Below, piece by piece: positions 8,382-18,475 of a stretch of DNA of 64,000 bases. The stretch covers positions 31,922 through 95,921 of the forward strand of contig JALVYB010000073.1 in the NCBI GenBank assembly GCA_027038175.1, read 5' to 3'. Each line of letters opens with the position of its first letter. The first letter of the stretch is position 1. The notes beneath the pieces are model-generated. The model did not search any database. It was not told where the DNA came from and saw only the letters and a program-made list of their open reading frames with translations. Made by a program: the position numbers and the translations under genes. The stretch comes from Caldifarciminota bacterium. GTDB lineage: Bacteria; Hydrothermota; Hydrothermia; UBA1063; CAJXJZ01.

Positions 8382-9098
8382 ATGTGGATGCTGGCTTTAA
8401 TCATGTATTTAAATCCGTTAATTCAGAAGGGAGATTCTTTTTTCTTTTCAATGAACTATGACAGTGCTAAGGCATATTACGAGAAGGCATTAAAGGAAGA
8501 CTCACTTAACTATGATGTTCACTGGAGACTGGCAAGGCTGTATTGCAATATAGGGGATGTACTTTCAAAGAAGGACAGTATAAAAGCAATGTATGAGAAG
8601 GCTTTGAAACATGCTGAAAAGGCCATATCAATTGATAGTACAAGGTGCGAAGGGTATTTGTGGAAATCGGCTGCTGCTGGTGATAAAGCCCTGTTCCTTG
8701 GGGGTAAGAAAAAGGTTGAATTTGCATTCATTGTAAAAGACAATGCGGAAAAGGCTATAAAAATAAATCCGAAGTGTGCTTATGGTTACTTTATCTTGGG
8801 AGAGTACCAGAGAGAAGCAGCCACTCTTGGTGCATTTTTAAGGAGAGTTGCAAAAACATTGTTTGGGAGGGTTCCGGAGGGTACTCTCGATAGTTCTCTT
8901 GTTTTACTTACAAAGGCTATTTCTCTTGATACCACTGAGGTTAAATTCTTTCTGGGAAGAGGTAAAACCTATAAGGCTATGAAAGAATATAAGAGAGCCA
9001 GGGTTGATTTTGAGAGGGCTCTCAAAATCAGAGATAAATACCTTGTTGATAAAAAACTAAAAAAAGAGGCTTATAAACTTCTCAAAAAACTTAAATAA
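8382..9098 (+). CDS. TPR-repeat protein, probably exported or membrane-attached
   Basis: With the start set by GGAGG the product is 238 residues, beginning MWMLALIMYLNPLIQ, a short hydrophobic segment that could be a signal or anchor. Tetratricopeptide helices follow (YDSAKAYYEKALKED, AMYEKALKHAEKAISID, DNAEKAIKINPKCAYG, and KRARVDFERALKIR near the end). TPRs are protein-binding scaffolds, and no catalytic motif is seen. The gene stands alone, convergent with the DUF4837-like lipoprotein gene (8 bases between stops). A second TPR protein with a similar hydrophobic start is at 62830. Confidence 0.75.
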   Translation: MWMLALIMYLNPLIQKGDSFFFSMNYDSAKAYYEKALKEDSLNYDVHWRLARLYCNIGDVLSKKDSIKAMYEKALKHAEKAISIDSTRCEGYLWKSAAAGDKALFLGGKKKVEFAFIVKDNAEKAIKINPKCAYGYFILGEYQREAATLGAFLRRVAKTLFGRVPEGTLDSSLVLLTKAISLDTTEVKFFLGRGKTYKAMKEYKRARVDFERALKIRDKYLVDKKLKKEAYKLLKKLK

Positions 9099-9106
9099 AC
9101 TCCTTA

Positions 9107-10102
9107 TTATTGCTTGAATTTAAGTGTAGATGCAATAATCTGCATTCTTAGAAGATACTGAATTTTACGTCTTTTCTCTGGAGCGTATACTCCCATGTCT
9201 ATCATAAAAAAGCCGCGTTCTGATTTAAATGCAATAAGTCTGAAGGGACCTCCCACATATTCGCGGGAATTTTCCCATGCTCCAGTTAGTACAAGTGCAG
9301 GGTATCTACTCTCGAACATCATACTATCGACTTTTACTGTAGATTTTACGACTTTGTCACCTCCATAATATAAAGCAGCCAGTGAGTCTCTCATTCTTAT
9401 AAGTAAATCAGCGTCAAAGTATGGTATTTCGGGATTGTTGTAAAATAGCATAAATCTTTCTGGATAGTGTTTAACTATGCCAAAGAGATTGTCGAATTTC
9501 AGTATGGTGTCTTTCATTTTTATGTATGTCCAGCCTTCTGGGACATCCAGATAAATTCCATATTTTTTCAGAAGTTCTTTTCTCATCCAGTTATTTTTCC
9601 CTGCAAAATAGGCGAGTTTTTTCAGGTGTTTTTCATAACTTTTGTAAAGAGCGTTTTTTATTGAGTCTCTATATTTTTCAAGAAATGCCCCCAAAAGCTC
9701 AGGTCCCGGAGCACAAACACCGATTACAAAGTCACCCTGTGAAAAGACATTTTCCCTGGTATAGAAACCTGTCCCACCGTTTTTAAAGGCTATCTTGAAA
9801 AAGGCGTATGATTTGAGTTGAGGACTTGTTAGTATAAAGACATAGGGATAACCTGCATCAAGCTGGAACTGATCAGGGGTATAACCATCAAGATCAAAGA
9901 CTGGATCTGGCATTGGGTCATAAAAGGTATCGTTTAATGTTTTTTCTACATCATTGGAGAGGTTCAATGCTGCTTCATCGATGATGTAAGCAACCATATT
10001 TCTTTTCTTGCGTATTTTGTATTCCGGACCGTTTTCACCGCATCCAGAAACTATGAATACCAGTATTATTGCCCAGAGTATAAGACCTGCTTTACGCAAC
10101 AT
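9107..10102 (-). CDS. DUF4837-like lipoprotein
   Basis: 331 residues with a lipoprotein signal: a hydrophobic stretch ending in VSGC, lipid-bearing Cys21. The body resembles the DUF4837 family known mainly from Bacteroidetes: a long secreted domain with a segment reading LDVPEGWTYIKM after an NNWMRKELLKKYGI helix. Function is unknown for the family. The start has a good site (AGGAGG) inside the end of recG, overlapping it by 11 bases, so it is the last gene of the moxR-dGTPase-M55-recG unit. Family assignment is from memory of motif style and should be treated as probable. Confidence 0.65.
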   Translation of the reverse strand: MLRKAGLILWAIILVFIVSGCGENGPEYKIRKKRNMVAYIIDEAALNLSNDVEKTLNDTFYDPMPDPVFDLDGYTPDQFQLDAGYPYVFILTSPQLKSYAFFKIAFKNGGTGFYTRENVFSQGDFVIGVCAPGPELLGAFLEKYRDSIKNALYKSYEKHLKKLAYFAGKNNWMRKELLKKYGIYLDVPEGWTYIKMKDTILKFDNLFGIVKHYPERFMLFYNNPEIPYFDADLLIRMRDSLAALYYGGDKVVKSTVKVDSMMFESRYPALVLTGAWENSREYVGGPFRLIAFKSERGFFMIDMGVYAPEKRRKIQYLLRMQIIASTLKFKQ

Positions 10103-12185
10103 AATATGCCTCCTTTAGCCTTTCTTTGAGTTTTGAAAGTGCAAGTTGTTCTTCCTCGCTCAATTTTATCTTATTTTCTCTTAACTTAAACACGTAATCC
10201 CTGACTTTTTCAATTATGTCTCTGTCCCTGTAAAAGTGAAATACCCGGAATCCACCAAACCCATGCTGCCTTGTACCGAGAAACTCTCCAGGGCCTCTCA
10301 TTTTAAGGTCTATCTCTGCGAGGTCAAACCCACTTTCGTATTTTTTAAGGGCCTTAACCCTTTCCAGTCCTTCTTCCGATACTCCTTCTGACATTATAAG
10401 TATACAATAGGACTTCTTTTCACCTCTTCCCACCCTTCCCCTGAGCTGGTGTAGTTGAGCAAGTCCGAATCTGTCGGCATGTTCAATGACCATTATTGTT
10501 GCATCCTTTACATCTATTCCTACCTCAATAACTGTGGTTGATACAAGCACGTTGAACCTGCCTGCTCTAAAATCCTCCATTACCTTTCTCTTTTCCTCTG
10601 TTTTCATACGACCATGCAGTACACCTATATTTATGCCGTCTGGTTTTATCACGTTTAGATAATCATATAAATTAAAGAGGTCTTTAATTCCTTTTTCTCT
10701 TGAATAATCGCTTTCTTCAATCAGGGGTACGACTACATAGGCTTTTTCCCCTTTAAGAACTTTTTTGAACACCCATGAATAAACCTCATCCCGTTTTCTT
10801 TCAACCTTAATTATGGTTTCTATTTTTCCTCTCCCAAGGGGTCTTTCTTTAAGTAATGATAATTCAAGATTCCCATATAAGGTTAAAGCAAGGCTTCTTG
10901 GAATTGGAGTTGCGGTCATCAAAAGCAAATGAGGTGTGTATTCCTCCTCTTTTCTCCATAGATTGTATCTCTGGAGGACGCCAAATTTATGTTGCTCATC
11001 AATAACCACAAGTCCGAGTTTGTAGAACTCAACGTCCTCTGTAAGGAGAGCATGTGTCCCAACAAGAATATCTATATCTCCTTCTTTTAAATCATGCAAA
11101 ATCTGCCTTCTTTCTTTGGTTTTTGTACTACCTTTTAATAATGCGAGTTTAATAGGTAAACCACTTACAAAGTTAAGGAGTACTAAAAAAATCTGGTCTG
11201 CAAGCGTTTCTGTTGGAGCCATTAAAGTTGCCTGATAACCATTCTCAACGGCTCTAAGCATGGAATAGATAGCAACTACCGTTTTACCTGACCCCACGTC
11301 CCCCTGTAGTAATCTTTGCATGGGCACGTTTTTTTCGATATCATTCTCAATCTCTTTGATGACTCTTCTCTGTCCCTCTGTGAGGGAAAATGGAAGGTTC
11401 TCTAAAAATTTTGTGGACAATGTACCTTTTTTACTTAAAGGATAAGCCTTTCTAAGATTTTCTCGCTCAAGATTTAACCGCCAGAAAAACTGGAAGAGTT
11501 CTCTGAAGGCTATCTCCTTTCTGGCTTTTTCTCCCTCTTCAATGGTATCTGGAAAGTGCATCTTTCTTATGCTATCTGAAAGCGGTGATAAATTCTCTCT
11601 CTCTATGATAAATCGTGGCAGGTATTCAGGGAAGTCCAGGTCATTTTTTAAAATCTCATAAACAAGTTTACGGATAAATCTGGAGTCCAGACCCTCAGTT
11701 TGTGGATACACAGGGATAACCATCCCGGCCACTATCTCGTCGTTGCTGTCTTTTCCAATAATGGAGTATTCCGGGTGAATGAAAATAGGTTTCTGGTAGT
11801 ATTTATCGAATTCGACTCGGCCAGTAACTATTATTTTTTCACCAACAGAAAATAGGTTTCTCATGTTTTTTACGAAGAATACAACTTCAATCCATCCTGT
11901 TCCATCATCTACTATTATGCCAAAACCCTCTTTTCCAAAGAGTCTTCTTTTCCCTTTAAGTGTAATTCTACCTTGAATGGTGACATTTTCACCAGGTGTG
12001 ATGTCTTTTATAGGTGTTATCTTTGTCCTGTCCTCGTATCTTCTTGGTACGAGAAAGAGGAGGTCCTCAACAGTTTTAACACCTATTCTTCTAAAGAGGC
12101 TCTGTTTTTTGGGGCCTACTCCTTTAAGATAGCGAATGTCTTTCTTTAGAAAATCACTGTCTATTTTATTGATGCTGCCTGCCAT
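10092..12185 (-). CDS. recG: ATP-dependent DNA helicase RecG
   Basis: 697 residues, normal for RecG, which remodels stalled replication forks and Holliday junctions. The N-terminal part has the LKGVGPKK hairpin-helix-hairpin and an OB-fold wedge (about 60-160). Helicase motifs follow: GDVGSGKT near 295, DEQH near 392, TATPIPRSL, and LRGRVGRG near 582 preceded by DRFGLAQLHQ. The start lies inside the end of the M55 peptidase gene (25-base overlap) and no strong ribosome-binding site is visible, suggesting coupled translation. Confidence 0.96.
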   Translation of the reverse strand: MAGSINKIDSDFLKKDIRYLKGVGPKKQSLFRRIGVKTVEDLLFLVPRRYEDRTKITPIKDITPGENVTIQGRITLKGKRRLFGKEGFGIIVDDGTGWIEVVFFVKNMRNLFSVGEKIIVTGRVEFDKYYQKPIFIHPEYSIIGKDSNDEIVAGMVIPVYPQTEGLDSRFIRKLVYEILKNDLDFPEYLPRFIIERENLSPLSDSIRKMHFPDTIEEGEKARKEIAFRELFQFFWRLNLERENLRKAYPLSKKGTLSTKFLENLPFSLTEGQRRVIKEIENDIEKNVPMQRLLQGDVGSGKTVVAIYSMLRAVENGYQATLMAPTETLADQIFLVLLNFVSGLPIKLALLKGSTKTKERRQILHDLKEGDIDILVGTHALLTEDVEFYKLGLVVIDEQHKFGVLQRYNLWRKEEEYTPHLLLMTATPIPRSLALTLYGNLELSLLKERPLGRGKIETIIKVERKRDEVYSWVFKKVLKGEKAYVVVPLIEESDYSREKGIKDLFNLYDYLNVIKPDGINIGVLHGRMKTEEKRKVMEDFRAGRFNVLVSTTVIEVGIDVKDATIMVIEHADRFGLAQLHQLRGRVGRGEKKSYCILIMSEGVSEEGLERVKALKKYESGFDLAEIDLKMRGPGEFLGTRQHGFGGFRVFHFYRDRDIIEKVRDYVFKLRENKIKLSEEEQLALSKLKERLKEAYYVA

Positions 12186-12997
12186 GCGATAATTGAAGAT
12201 GCCACGATAAATCTGTAAATATCACGAAAATCCTCTGAACGGTATTTTATTCTTCTTCCATCCACCCTCTCGACAGAAGGCATGATTGAAATAAGGTCAG
12301 CACGAAGGGTGTCTTTTAACAGAATTTCCACTTCATATGGGGGTGAAAAAACAGGATTATTCTCAACAAAGTCTTTGAATTTACCGTCCTGCAATTTTTT
12401 AATTGCACTCTCGATTTTTTTAACTCTTTCTGAGTAAAGTTTGTCTCTTTCATAGAGCAACACAGCACTGTGACCTCTTGCCTCTTTTGTTATAAGAAAT
12501 TCTGTAAGAGGAAAATGTGGAGAAGAAAATTCAAAAAGGGCACTGTCTCCGGAAATGAAAATTACAGGGACCCTGTAAAGAGAGGCATATATGGCGTTGA
12601 TTTCAGATTCTCCTACAACCTTTCCATTTATTTTTATTTCAAAGAAACTTGAAGAGGAGTATGTGTGATCCATTGCTCCATAGATATGCCCAACCGGAGC
12701 ATGATAGCCAATGAACATCGCAGCATCAAAACTCTCATCAAGACCCTCCATCATATAAAACATTCTGGGAAATCCTCGCACAAGTTCGAAATTTACATTG
12801 ATTTTTTCCGGTAAAATATTGGTACCCAGAGCATGGGAATCACATACGCGGATAGACGCTCTTGTATCAATTTCAAGTAAAGTATCCAGTGTATCTGCAA
12901 GTTCCTGGGTCATAAGAAGAGACACCCTCTCCTGAGGTTCTCTAAAATGACTTGTGCCCCACACCCCTTCCATGTCAATTGAGATAAAGTATCTCAT
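12161..12997 (-). CDS. M55 family D-aminopeptidase (DppA-like)
   Basis: 278 residues. Peptidases of the M55 family are zinc-dependent D-amino-acid-releasing enzymes forming a ring decamer in Bacillus DppA. Candidate metal ligands are visible: Asp8 and Glu10 in the IDMEGVWG start, His55 in CDSHA, His99 in GYHAPVG, and a Glu in VVGESEINA. A role in recycling D-amino-acid peptides from the cell wall is likely for the family. AAGGAGGA precedes the ATG. It sits between dGTPase (11-base gap) and recG (overlap). Confidence 0.9.
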   Translation of the reverse strand: MRYFISIDMEGVWGTSHFREPQERVSLLMTQELADTLDTLLEIDTRASIRVCDSHALGTNILPEKINVNFELVRGFPRMFYMMEGLDESFDAAMFIGYHAPVGHIYGAMDHTYSSSSFFEIKINGKVVGESEINAIYASLYRVPVIFISGDSALFEFSSPHFPLTEFLITKEARGHSAVLLYERDKLYSERVKKIESAIKKLQDGKFKDFVENNPVFSPPYEVEILLKDTLRADLISIMPSVERVDGRRIKYRSEDFRDIYRFIVASSIIAWQAASIK

Positions 12998-13008
12998 TTA
13001 CATCCTCC

Positions 13009-14049
13009 TTAAAATGTGGCCCATGGTTTGGGAATGAAAAGTTCGTGAAATACTTCTATGGCATAGCGGTCTGTCATACCAGAGATATAATCTCGCACAG
13101 CCTGCCAGGGCTGATAATCCCTTTTTACTGACTTTATTTTAGAGTAGAGGGGTATTTTGTCAAGGTTTTTCATAAAGTAGTTGAATAAAAACTCAAGAAT
13201 ATTCTCTGCCTTGTCCGATTCCGATTTGACATAATGATTGAGGTATACTCTCTCCTTCAAGAAATCCCGCATTTTCTTTATCATAATATCCATTTCTGCA
13301 TCATAGGCTACTTTCTCATAATCGAGTTTAATGGTTGTCTCGATAATGTTTGCTACAATTGTAGTGATTCTGTCTCCATGAGACCTGCCGAAGTAATCAA
13401 GAAGTTCTTCCGGTACATCGTCTAATTTAAGAACTCGTGCTCTTAGAGCATCGTCAAGGTCGTGATTAATATAGGCCACAATATCGGAGATTCTTACGAC
13501 CTGACCTTCAAGTGTTGATGGAACATCAGCGTTTAGTATTTCACCAAAGCCCTTTGAGTGTTTTACTATTCCCTCTCTCACTTCCCATGTGAGGTTGAGC
13601 CCCTTACCATCTTTTTCAATGTAGTCCACAACTCGGAGGGATTGATGCGGATGTTTGAACCCACCATGGTCTTTGAGAAGTTTATTGAGAACAGCCTCGC
13701 CGGTGTGTCCAAAAGGTGTATGACCCAGGTCGTGTCCGAGGGCAATTGCCTCAATCAAATCCTCGTTCAACATGAGGGCTCTTCCTATGGTTCTTGCTAT
13801 TTGTGCGACCTCAAGAGTATGGGTAAGCCTCGTTCTATAGTGATCTCCAACAGGTGAGAGAAAAACCTGTGTTTTGTGCTTTAACCTGCGAAATGCCTTG
13901 GAATGGATAATCCTGTCCCTATCTCTCTGGAACTCGGTTCTAAATCTACAGGGCTCTTCTTCTCTCTTTCTTCCTCTTGTGTTTCTGGACTTTGCAGCCT
14001 TTGGGTGAAGAAAAGTATTTTCTCTCTCCTCAATTTTTTCTCTGTACAT
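13009..14049 (-). CDS. Deoxyguanosinetriphosphate triphosphohydrolase-like HD protein
   Basis: Hydrolyses dGTP or other dNTPs to the nucleoside and triphosphate in characterised relatives. The HD-domain residues are present: RLTHTLEV, then [14 protein letters not shown], with the N-terminal [15 protein letters not shown] signature and [15 protein letters not shown] chose ATG at 14049 (346 residues), preceded by AGAGGG, over an in-frame TTG at 14067. Both lie inside the 3' end of the moxR gene, so the two are translationally coupled. The length fits the shorter non-E. coli dGTPase class. Confidence 0.92.
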   Translation of the reverse strand: MYREKIEERENTFLHPKAAKSRNTRGRKREEEPCRFRTEFQRDRDRIIHSKAFRRLKHKTQVFLSPVGDHYRTRLTHTLEVAQIARTIGRALMLNEDLIEAIALGHDLGHTPFGHTGEAVLNKLLKDHGGFKHPHQSLRVVDYIEKDGKGLNLTWEVREGIVKHSKGFGEILNADVPSTLEGQVVRISDIVAYINHDLDDALRARVLKLDDVPEELLDYFGRSHGDRITTIVANIIETTIKLDYEKVAYDAEMDIMIKKMRDFLKERVYLNHYVKSESDKAENILEFLFNYFMKNLDKIPLYSKIKSVKRDYQPWQAVRDYISGMTDRYAIEVFHELFIPKPWATF

Positions 14050-15013
14050 GCTGCAAAACCCTCTCAATTATATCTTCTTTTTTTACACCTTCTGCCTCAG
14101 CCCTGTAATTTAAAATGAGTCTATGACGCAAAACGTCATAGACAAGTTCATTTACCTCTTTTGTTGTTGCAACCGGTTTACCGTACAAAAGAGCAAGTGC
14201 CTTGGCACCCAGTACAAGGTACTGGGATGCTCTTGGACCTGCTCCATAAAGCACGTATTCTTTTACTTCTTTTACACTGGAGTAATCTGGACGTGTCTGG
14301 CGTGCTATTTTTACTGCATAGTCTATAACATGTTCACCGGCAGGAAGAGAAAGGACAAAGGATTGAAATGCAAGTATATCTTCTCTTGATATAATTTTAT
14401 GTGGCGTTTCTTCCTCATGTGTGGTAGTAAGTTCCACAACCCTTTTCTCATCCTCAAAGTCCGGGTAATCTATCACTATTTCAAACATAAATCTGTCAAG
14501 TTGTGCCTCTGGAAGGGGATAGGTTCCTTCTTGCTCAATAGGATTCTGGGTCGCAATAACTGTGAATGGCCTTGGAAGGTCATAAGTCTTTCCCTGAATG
14601 GTGACCTTTCTTTCCTGCATAGCTTCAAGAAGTGCAGATTGAGTTTTGGGAGGGGTTCTGTTTATCTCATCCGCAAGTATCAGATTGGCAAAAACCGGAC
14701 CTTTTACAAATTTAAAATACCTTCTTCCCTCCTGATTCGTATCTATAATTTCTGTACCCAGAATATCTGATGGCATAAGGTCTGGCGTAAACTGGATACG
14801 GGAAAATTCAAGGTCCAGAATCTCTGAAAGCGTCTTTATAATTCTCGTTTTTGCAAGTCCTGGCACACCTGTAACAATCGAATGCCCCTCGCATAAAAGC
14901 GTAACGACAATTTTCTTTACCACATCCTTCTGACCTATTATTCTCTTTTCAAGTTCAAGATTCAGGGATTCCCAGAGTTTTGTTGCCGTCTGAAGTTTCT
15001 CTTCTATACTCAT
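14030..15013 (-). CDS. MoxR-family AAA+ ATPase
   Basis: 327 residues. Walker A of the MoxR type GVPGLAKT at about 43-50, Walker [14 protein letters not shown], sensor region [19 protein letters not shown], then the lid domain. MoxR ATPases act as chaperones for maturation of other complexes and usually lie beside DUF58 and VWA-domain genes. Here none follow; the next gene is a dGTPase, so the client is not indicated. It heads the minus-strand unit running to the DUF4837-like gene. Confidence 0.93.
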   Translation of the reverse strand: MSIEEKLQTATKLWESLNLELEKRIIGQKDVVKKIVVTLLCEGHSIVTGVPGLAKTRIIKTLSEILDLEFSRIQFTPDLMPSDILGTEIIDTNQEGRRYFKFVKGPVFANLILADEINRTPPKTQSALLEAMQERKVTIQGKTYDLPRPFTVIATQNPIEQEGTYPLPEAQLDRFMFEIVIDYPDFEDEKRVVELTTTHEEETPHKIISREDILAFQSFVLSLPAGEHVIDYAVKIARQTRPDYSSVKEVKEYVLYGAGPRASQYLVLGAKALALLYGKPVATTKEVNELVYDVLRHRLILNYRAEAEGVKKEDIIERVLQHVQRKN

Positions 15014-15021
15014 ACTTTACA

Positions 15022-15027
15022 ATTATA
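15022..15027 (-). promoter_or_regulatory. -10 box of moxR, leaderless type
   Basis: Consensus TATAAT on the minus strand (15027-15022) ends 8 bases before the ATG at 15013, with no ribosome-binding site. The matching -35 is weak (TTCCAA at 15050-15045). Confidence 0.45.
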
Positions 15028-15095
15028 AAGCCCTGTTCTGGAAATTGGAAATCATTATACAACACTCTATGCAAAATCTGCCATTTTAAAAATTC

Positions 15096-15140
15096 TTGAC
15101 ATTTCGCATTAAAAGGTATAGAATTAATTTAACAGGAGGT
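15096..15140 (+). promoter_or_regulatory. Promoter and ribosome-binding site of LVIVD surface protein gene
   Basis: TTGACA (15096-15101), 17 bases, TAGAAT (15119-15124), then AGGAGGT at 15134-15140 before the ATG at 15146. The expected leader is about 15 bases. Confidence 0.7.
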
Positions 15141-15145
15141 AAACC

Positions 15146-17344
15146 ATGAAAAATGCAAAGTTATTATTATTCATAGCATTACTTTTGCTTCCTGTTTCCC
15201 TCTTCTCCCAGTACTGGTCCTCACCATGGAAAAGATATGTATTCAGAACCTCAAATCTTTCAATTGCCTATGATAAATATAGACAAATGGCATTCTTCGC
15301 TTCAGGTGAGCTTATTAACATCACAAATCTTGATTTCAATAACGGCCCCGCACTTCAGCCTGAAGAAATAACTTTCAAAGACCAGGAAGTTATCCGAACT
15401 ATGGAAGAGATTCGCGTAATTACGTACAATGATATCACCAAAACTCTTTACATAGCCACCAGGAATAAAAAACTGGAGGTCTGGGACATTAATCACATTC
15501 AAACCCCTCAAAAGGTAACAACCATTGAACTCTCAGGTGATGCACAGGATATGTACCTTTATGGAAATTATTTATACTTAGCACTGGGAAATGCAGGACT
15601 TTCAATATTTGATGTCTCTAATCCATCAGCCCCTGTTGAAATAAACACCTACAGTACTCCTGGTGAAGCGACTGGAATATTCGTCTATAAAAATTATGCC
15701 TATGTTGCTAACGGAGACTCAGGACTGAGAATAATAGACATTCATGACCCACAGAATCCATACGAGGTTGGTTTCTGTTATACACCTGGATATGCCAGCA
15801 AAGTTAATGTCAATGGAACTTATGCCTATATAGCAGATGGAGACTCAGGGCTTACTATCATTGATATTTCTTCTATAAGCACACCTCAGATTATTGTCAC
15901 AATAGACAGTTTTGATGGATATTGCAGTGATGTCTTTGTAAAAGATAATTACTCTTATGTAGCCGCTAAAAGTTTGTATGCTATTGATATAAGCGACCCG
16001 ATAAATCCCAATATTTCTTACAACTACTCCATTGATGACTCCATTTTCAGGGTTTTTGTTACAGACAGTTTTGCTTTCATAGGAACAAGAGATTTTGGGA
16101 TTATCGCTATAGATTTACCTACAGATAGCACCGGTTTAAAGGAAACAGGCAAATATGCTATTACAAGAAGTTTTATAAAAGGCTTATATTTTAATCAACA
16201 GGACAATTCCCTTTACCTTGCTGACACTTTATATGGAATAAGAAGGGTAAATCCATGGCATGATGACACTATAACCTCCTGCAGAATAACGGGAGCCCCT
16301 AATAATGTATTTCTTCAGGGAAACTATGCTTATGTGGCAGACGGAGATTCAGGACTCAGAATAATAGACATACACAACCCGGACAGTATGTATGAGGCAG
16401 GTTTCTGTTATCTACCCGGTTATGCAAAGGATGTATATGTTAATGGACAGTATGCCTATGTATCTGCTTCCGATGCAGGACTTGTAATAGTTGATATATC
16501 AGATCCAACAGATCCTGTGGTAACAGGTTCCTACGATACCCCTGGGACAGCAGAAGGTGTATTTGTATCAGGGAATTACGCCTATATAGCTGACGGGGAT
16601 TCAGGACTCAGGATAATCGATGTAAGTAACCCCTCATTACCTTCTGAGGTAGGGTATTACGATACTCCTGGATACGCCTATAAGGTCTCTGTTTTTGGAG
16701 ATTCTGCTTATGTGGCTGATGGACCGGGAGGAATAAGGGAAATTTCAGTCTCGAATCCCACATACCCAATTGAAACCTCCCATTTTGAGGAAGGACAGGA
16801 AGCAATAAGCATTTTTGTGGATTATGATGTTTTTTATGGTAAACTCATTCTTGCAGGGTTCAAGGACTATGTATTCTCAGGACTCCCGGATTCAAATCAA
16901 ATAGCTTTTGTAGGTCAGCGCCATTCGTGGGGAATTTATTGGTTCCATGAGGACTTTCTTCAGGGGTACCCCTGGGATATATGGAATCTACCCGGTTCTT
17001 ATGATGCCATTGCCGAAGGGGACATGGGGGTAGAAATATATTTCTATGCTGTAGGGATTAAAGAGACTCCTGACGAAAAGTCGTCTTCCAAAATAACACT
17101 TGATGGCAATATAATCAAAAATAACATCACCCTAAACTTCCAGAAACCACTGAAAGATTGGATAACTGCAGCGATTTACAGTATTGACGGAAGAGAGGTT
17201 AAAAAATACTTAATCAGCCCTGAGATAACAGAGACAGGCGACAGAATAAGGATACCTGTTCAGGAAATGAGAAATGGTGTTTATCTATTGAGACTGAAAG
17301 GAAGAGACATTGCAATTACCAGGACGATTGAGGTGTATCATTGA
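15146..17344 (+). CDS. Secreted LVIVD-repeat beta-propeller-like protein with C-terminal sorting domain
   Basis: 732 residues. A signal peptide (hydrophobic core after MKNAK, ending about LFSQ) is followed by repeated units of about 40 residues with the pattern YAYVADGDSGLRIIDI..NP, the LVIVD repeat found in secreted bacterial proteins and predicted to form a propeller. The last 85 residues (ITLNFQKPL... GVYLLRLKG) look like a FlgD/type-IX C-terminal sorting domain, implying export to the cell surface. Three units are nearly identical at DNA level, pointing to recent internal duplication. Substrate or partner unknown. It has its own promoter and a good ribosome-binding site. Confidence 0.85.
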   Translation: MKNAKLLLFIALLLLPVSLFSQYWSSPWKRYVFRTSNLSIAYDKYRQMAFFASGELINITNLDFNNGPALQPEEITFKDQEVIRTMEEIRVITYNDITKTLYIATRNKKLEVWDINHIQTPQKVTTIELSGDAQDMYLYGNYLYLALGNAGLSIFDVSNPSAPVEINTYSTPGEATGIFVYKNYAYVANGDSGLRIIDIHDPQNPYEVGFCYTPGYASKVNVNGTYAYIADGDSGLTIIDISSISTPQIIVTIDSFDGYCSDVFVKDNYSYVAAKSLYAIDISDPINPNISYNYSIDDSIFRVFVTDSFAFIGTRDFGIIAIDLPTDSTGLKETGKYAITRSFIKGLYFNQQDNSLYLADTLYGIRRVNPWHDDTITSCRITGAPNNVFLQGNYAYVADGDSGLRIIDIHNPDSMYEAGFCYLPGYAKDVYVNGQYAYVSASDAGLVIVDISDPTDPVVTGSYDTPGTAEGVFVSGNYAYIADGDSGLRIIDVSNPSLPSEVGYYDTPGYAYKVSVFGDSAYVADGPGGIREISVSNPTYPIETSHFEEGQEAISIFVDYDVFYGKLILAGFKDYVFSGLPDSNQIAFVGQRHSWGIYWFHEDFLQGYPWDIWNLPGSYDAIAEGDMGVEIYFYAVGIKETPDEKSSSKITLDGNIIKNNITLNFQKPLKDWITAAIYSIDGREVKKYLISPEITETGDRIRIPVQEMRNGVYLLRLKGRDIAITRTIEVYH
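15696..16630 (+). repeat. Intragenic repeat units of about 60 bases in LVIVD gene
   Basis: Segments at about 15696-15752, 16321-16380 and 16574-16630 share the same coding pattern (YAYVA.GDSGLRIID) with few base changes. The first two are embedded in longer matching blocks of about 145 bases, 625 bases apart, suggesting a recent segmental duplication. Confidence 0.7.
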
Positions 17345-17418
17345 TGGGAACTGTTTTCGAAATTTATGTGCTCGATTCTTCAATTATAATTTCTATAACT
17401 CGAAAGAATAGGAAATTA

Positions 17419-17465
17419 TTGCATGAATAGGTCGTACACCTTATAATTGGCAAATAAAAAGGAGG
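17419..17465 (+). promoter_or_regulatory. Promoter and ribosome-binding site of DUF2135-like lipoprotein gene
   Basis: TTGCAT (17419-17424), 17 bases, TATAAT (17442-17447), then AGGAGGG starting near 17459 before the ATG at 17471. Confidence 0.65.
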
Positions 17466-17470
17466 GAAAG

Positions 17471-18457
17471 ATGAAGTATATAAAATATGCAGGGATTTTA
17501 TTCCTTGCTGTCCTGGTTGTAGTATCATCATGTAAAAAAGAGGAAGAAGCAAACCCAAAGCAGACTACAGAGTCATTTTTTACAGTATCAAATGCCACTT
17601 ATCATGAGGGTGAAATGCCTGCCCCTCAGGGAAGTGCCAGTGAACAACCCTCAATCACCACCATTCAGGGTACACATTATGTAGTTCCTGGAGGCGCAAA
17701 TACAGTTTCTATTATAGGTGATGATGCTCAAGGAGATATAAACAAAATATATGTGGGGGTTCAGGGCGTTGATGGTTATTTTTCACTCAACTATGGTACA
17801 ACAAAGGCTACTGATACAATAATGCTCACTCTTACACTTAATAATAGCATTCCTCTCGACTCGTTCATAATAGTTTTTGAGCTTGGAGACAATGCAGGCA
17901 ATATAAGTGAACCCACATCACTTCTTGTGCATCAGGCAGAAGTACAGAGAGGAAAACTTGAGATATCTCTTTCCTGGGACCTCTACAACGATATAGACCT
18001 TCATGTGGTACAGCCTGATAGCGAAGAAATTTATTATGGAAGGAGACAGAGTACAGAAGGCGGATATCTCGACCTTGATTCCAATGCAGCATGCAGTATA
18101 GATAGTATAAACAATGAGCATGTTATTTATCCGGATACTGCTGTTATCCTGACTGGTACTTACATAGTAAGAGTTGATTTCTACTCACAATGTGACTATC
18201 AGGATAGTTCCGTTACGCATTATGTTGTTACAGCGAGATATAACGGTGAACTTATATCGCCTTCTTCAGGAACAAATCCCTATGAAGGTACCTTCCAGCC
18301 GTTCACTGATGATGGTGGCGGGGAAGGCTCAGGTGTGGAAGTTATGAGATTCAATATTAATAATACAAAATCGTTGTCGCTGTACTCATTCGAGTTTCCC
18401 AGCAAAAATAATAACAAGGAAACAAAAACGAAGAAACCATGTAAAGTTTGTAAATAA
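17471..18457 (+). CDS. Lipoprotein with YfaP/DUF2135-like domain
   Basis: 328 residues from the ATG at 17471, chosen for its AGGAGGG site and because it places a lipobox VSSC at the right spot (Cys21) after a hydrophobic helix; an in-frame upstream start at 17447 lies in the promoter. The middle reads WDLYNDIDLHVVQPDSEEI and later GTYIVRVDFYS, the pattern of DUF2135/YfaP-type beta-sandwich domains. These are found in secreted proteins and their function is unknown. The C-terminus is Lys-rich and ends KKPCKVCK, an unusual cysteine pair. A strong terminator follows. Confidence 0.75.
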   Translation: MKYIKYAGILFLAVLVVVSSCKKEEEANPKQTTESFFTVSNATYHEGEMPAPQGSASEQPSITTIQGTHYVVPGGANTVSIIGDDAQGDINKIYVGVQGVDGYFSLNYGTTKATDTIMLTLTLNNSIPLDSFIIVFELGDNAGNISEPTSLLVHQAEVQRGKLEISLSWDLYNDIDLHVVQPDSEEIYYGRRQSTEGGYLDLDSNAACSIDSINNEHVIYPDTAVILTGTYIVRVDFYSQCDYQDSSVTHYVVTARYNGELISPSSGTNPYEGTFQPFTDDGGGEGSGVEVMRFNINNTKSLSLYSFEFPSKNNNKETKTKKPCKVCK

Positions 18458-18475
18458 CAGGCATTTATTATGAAG

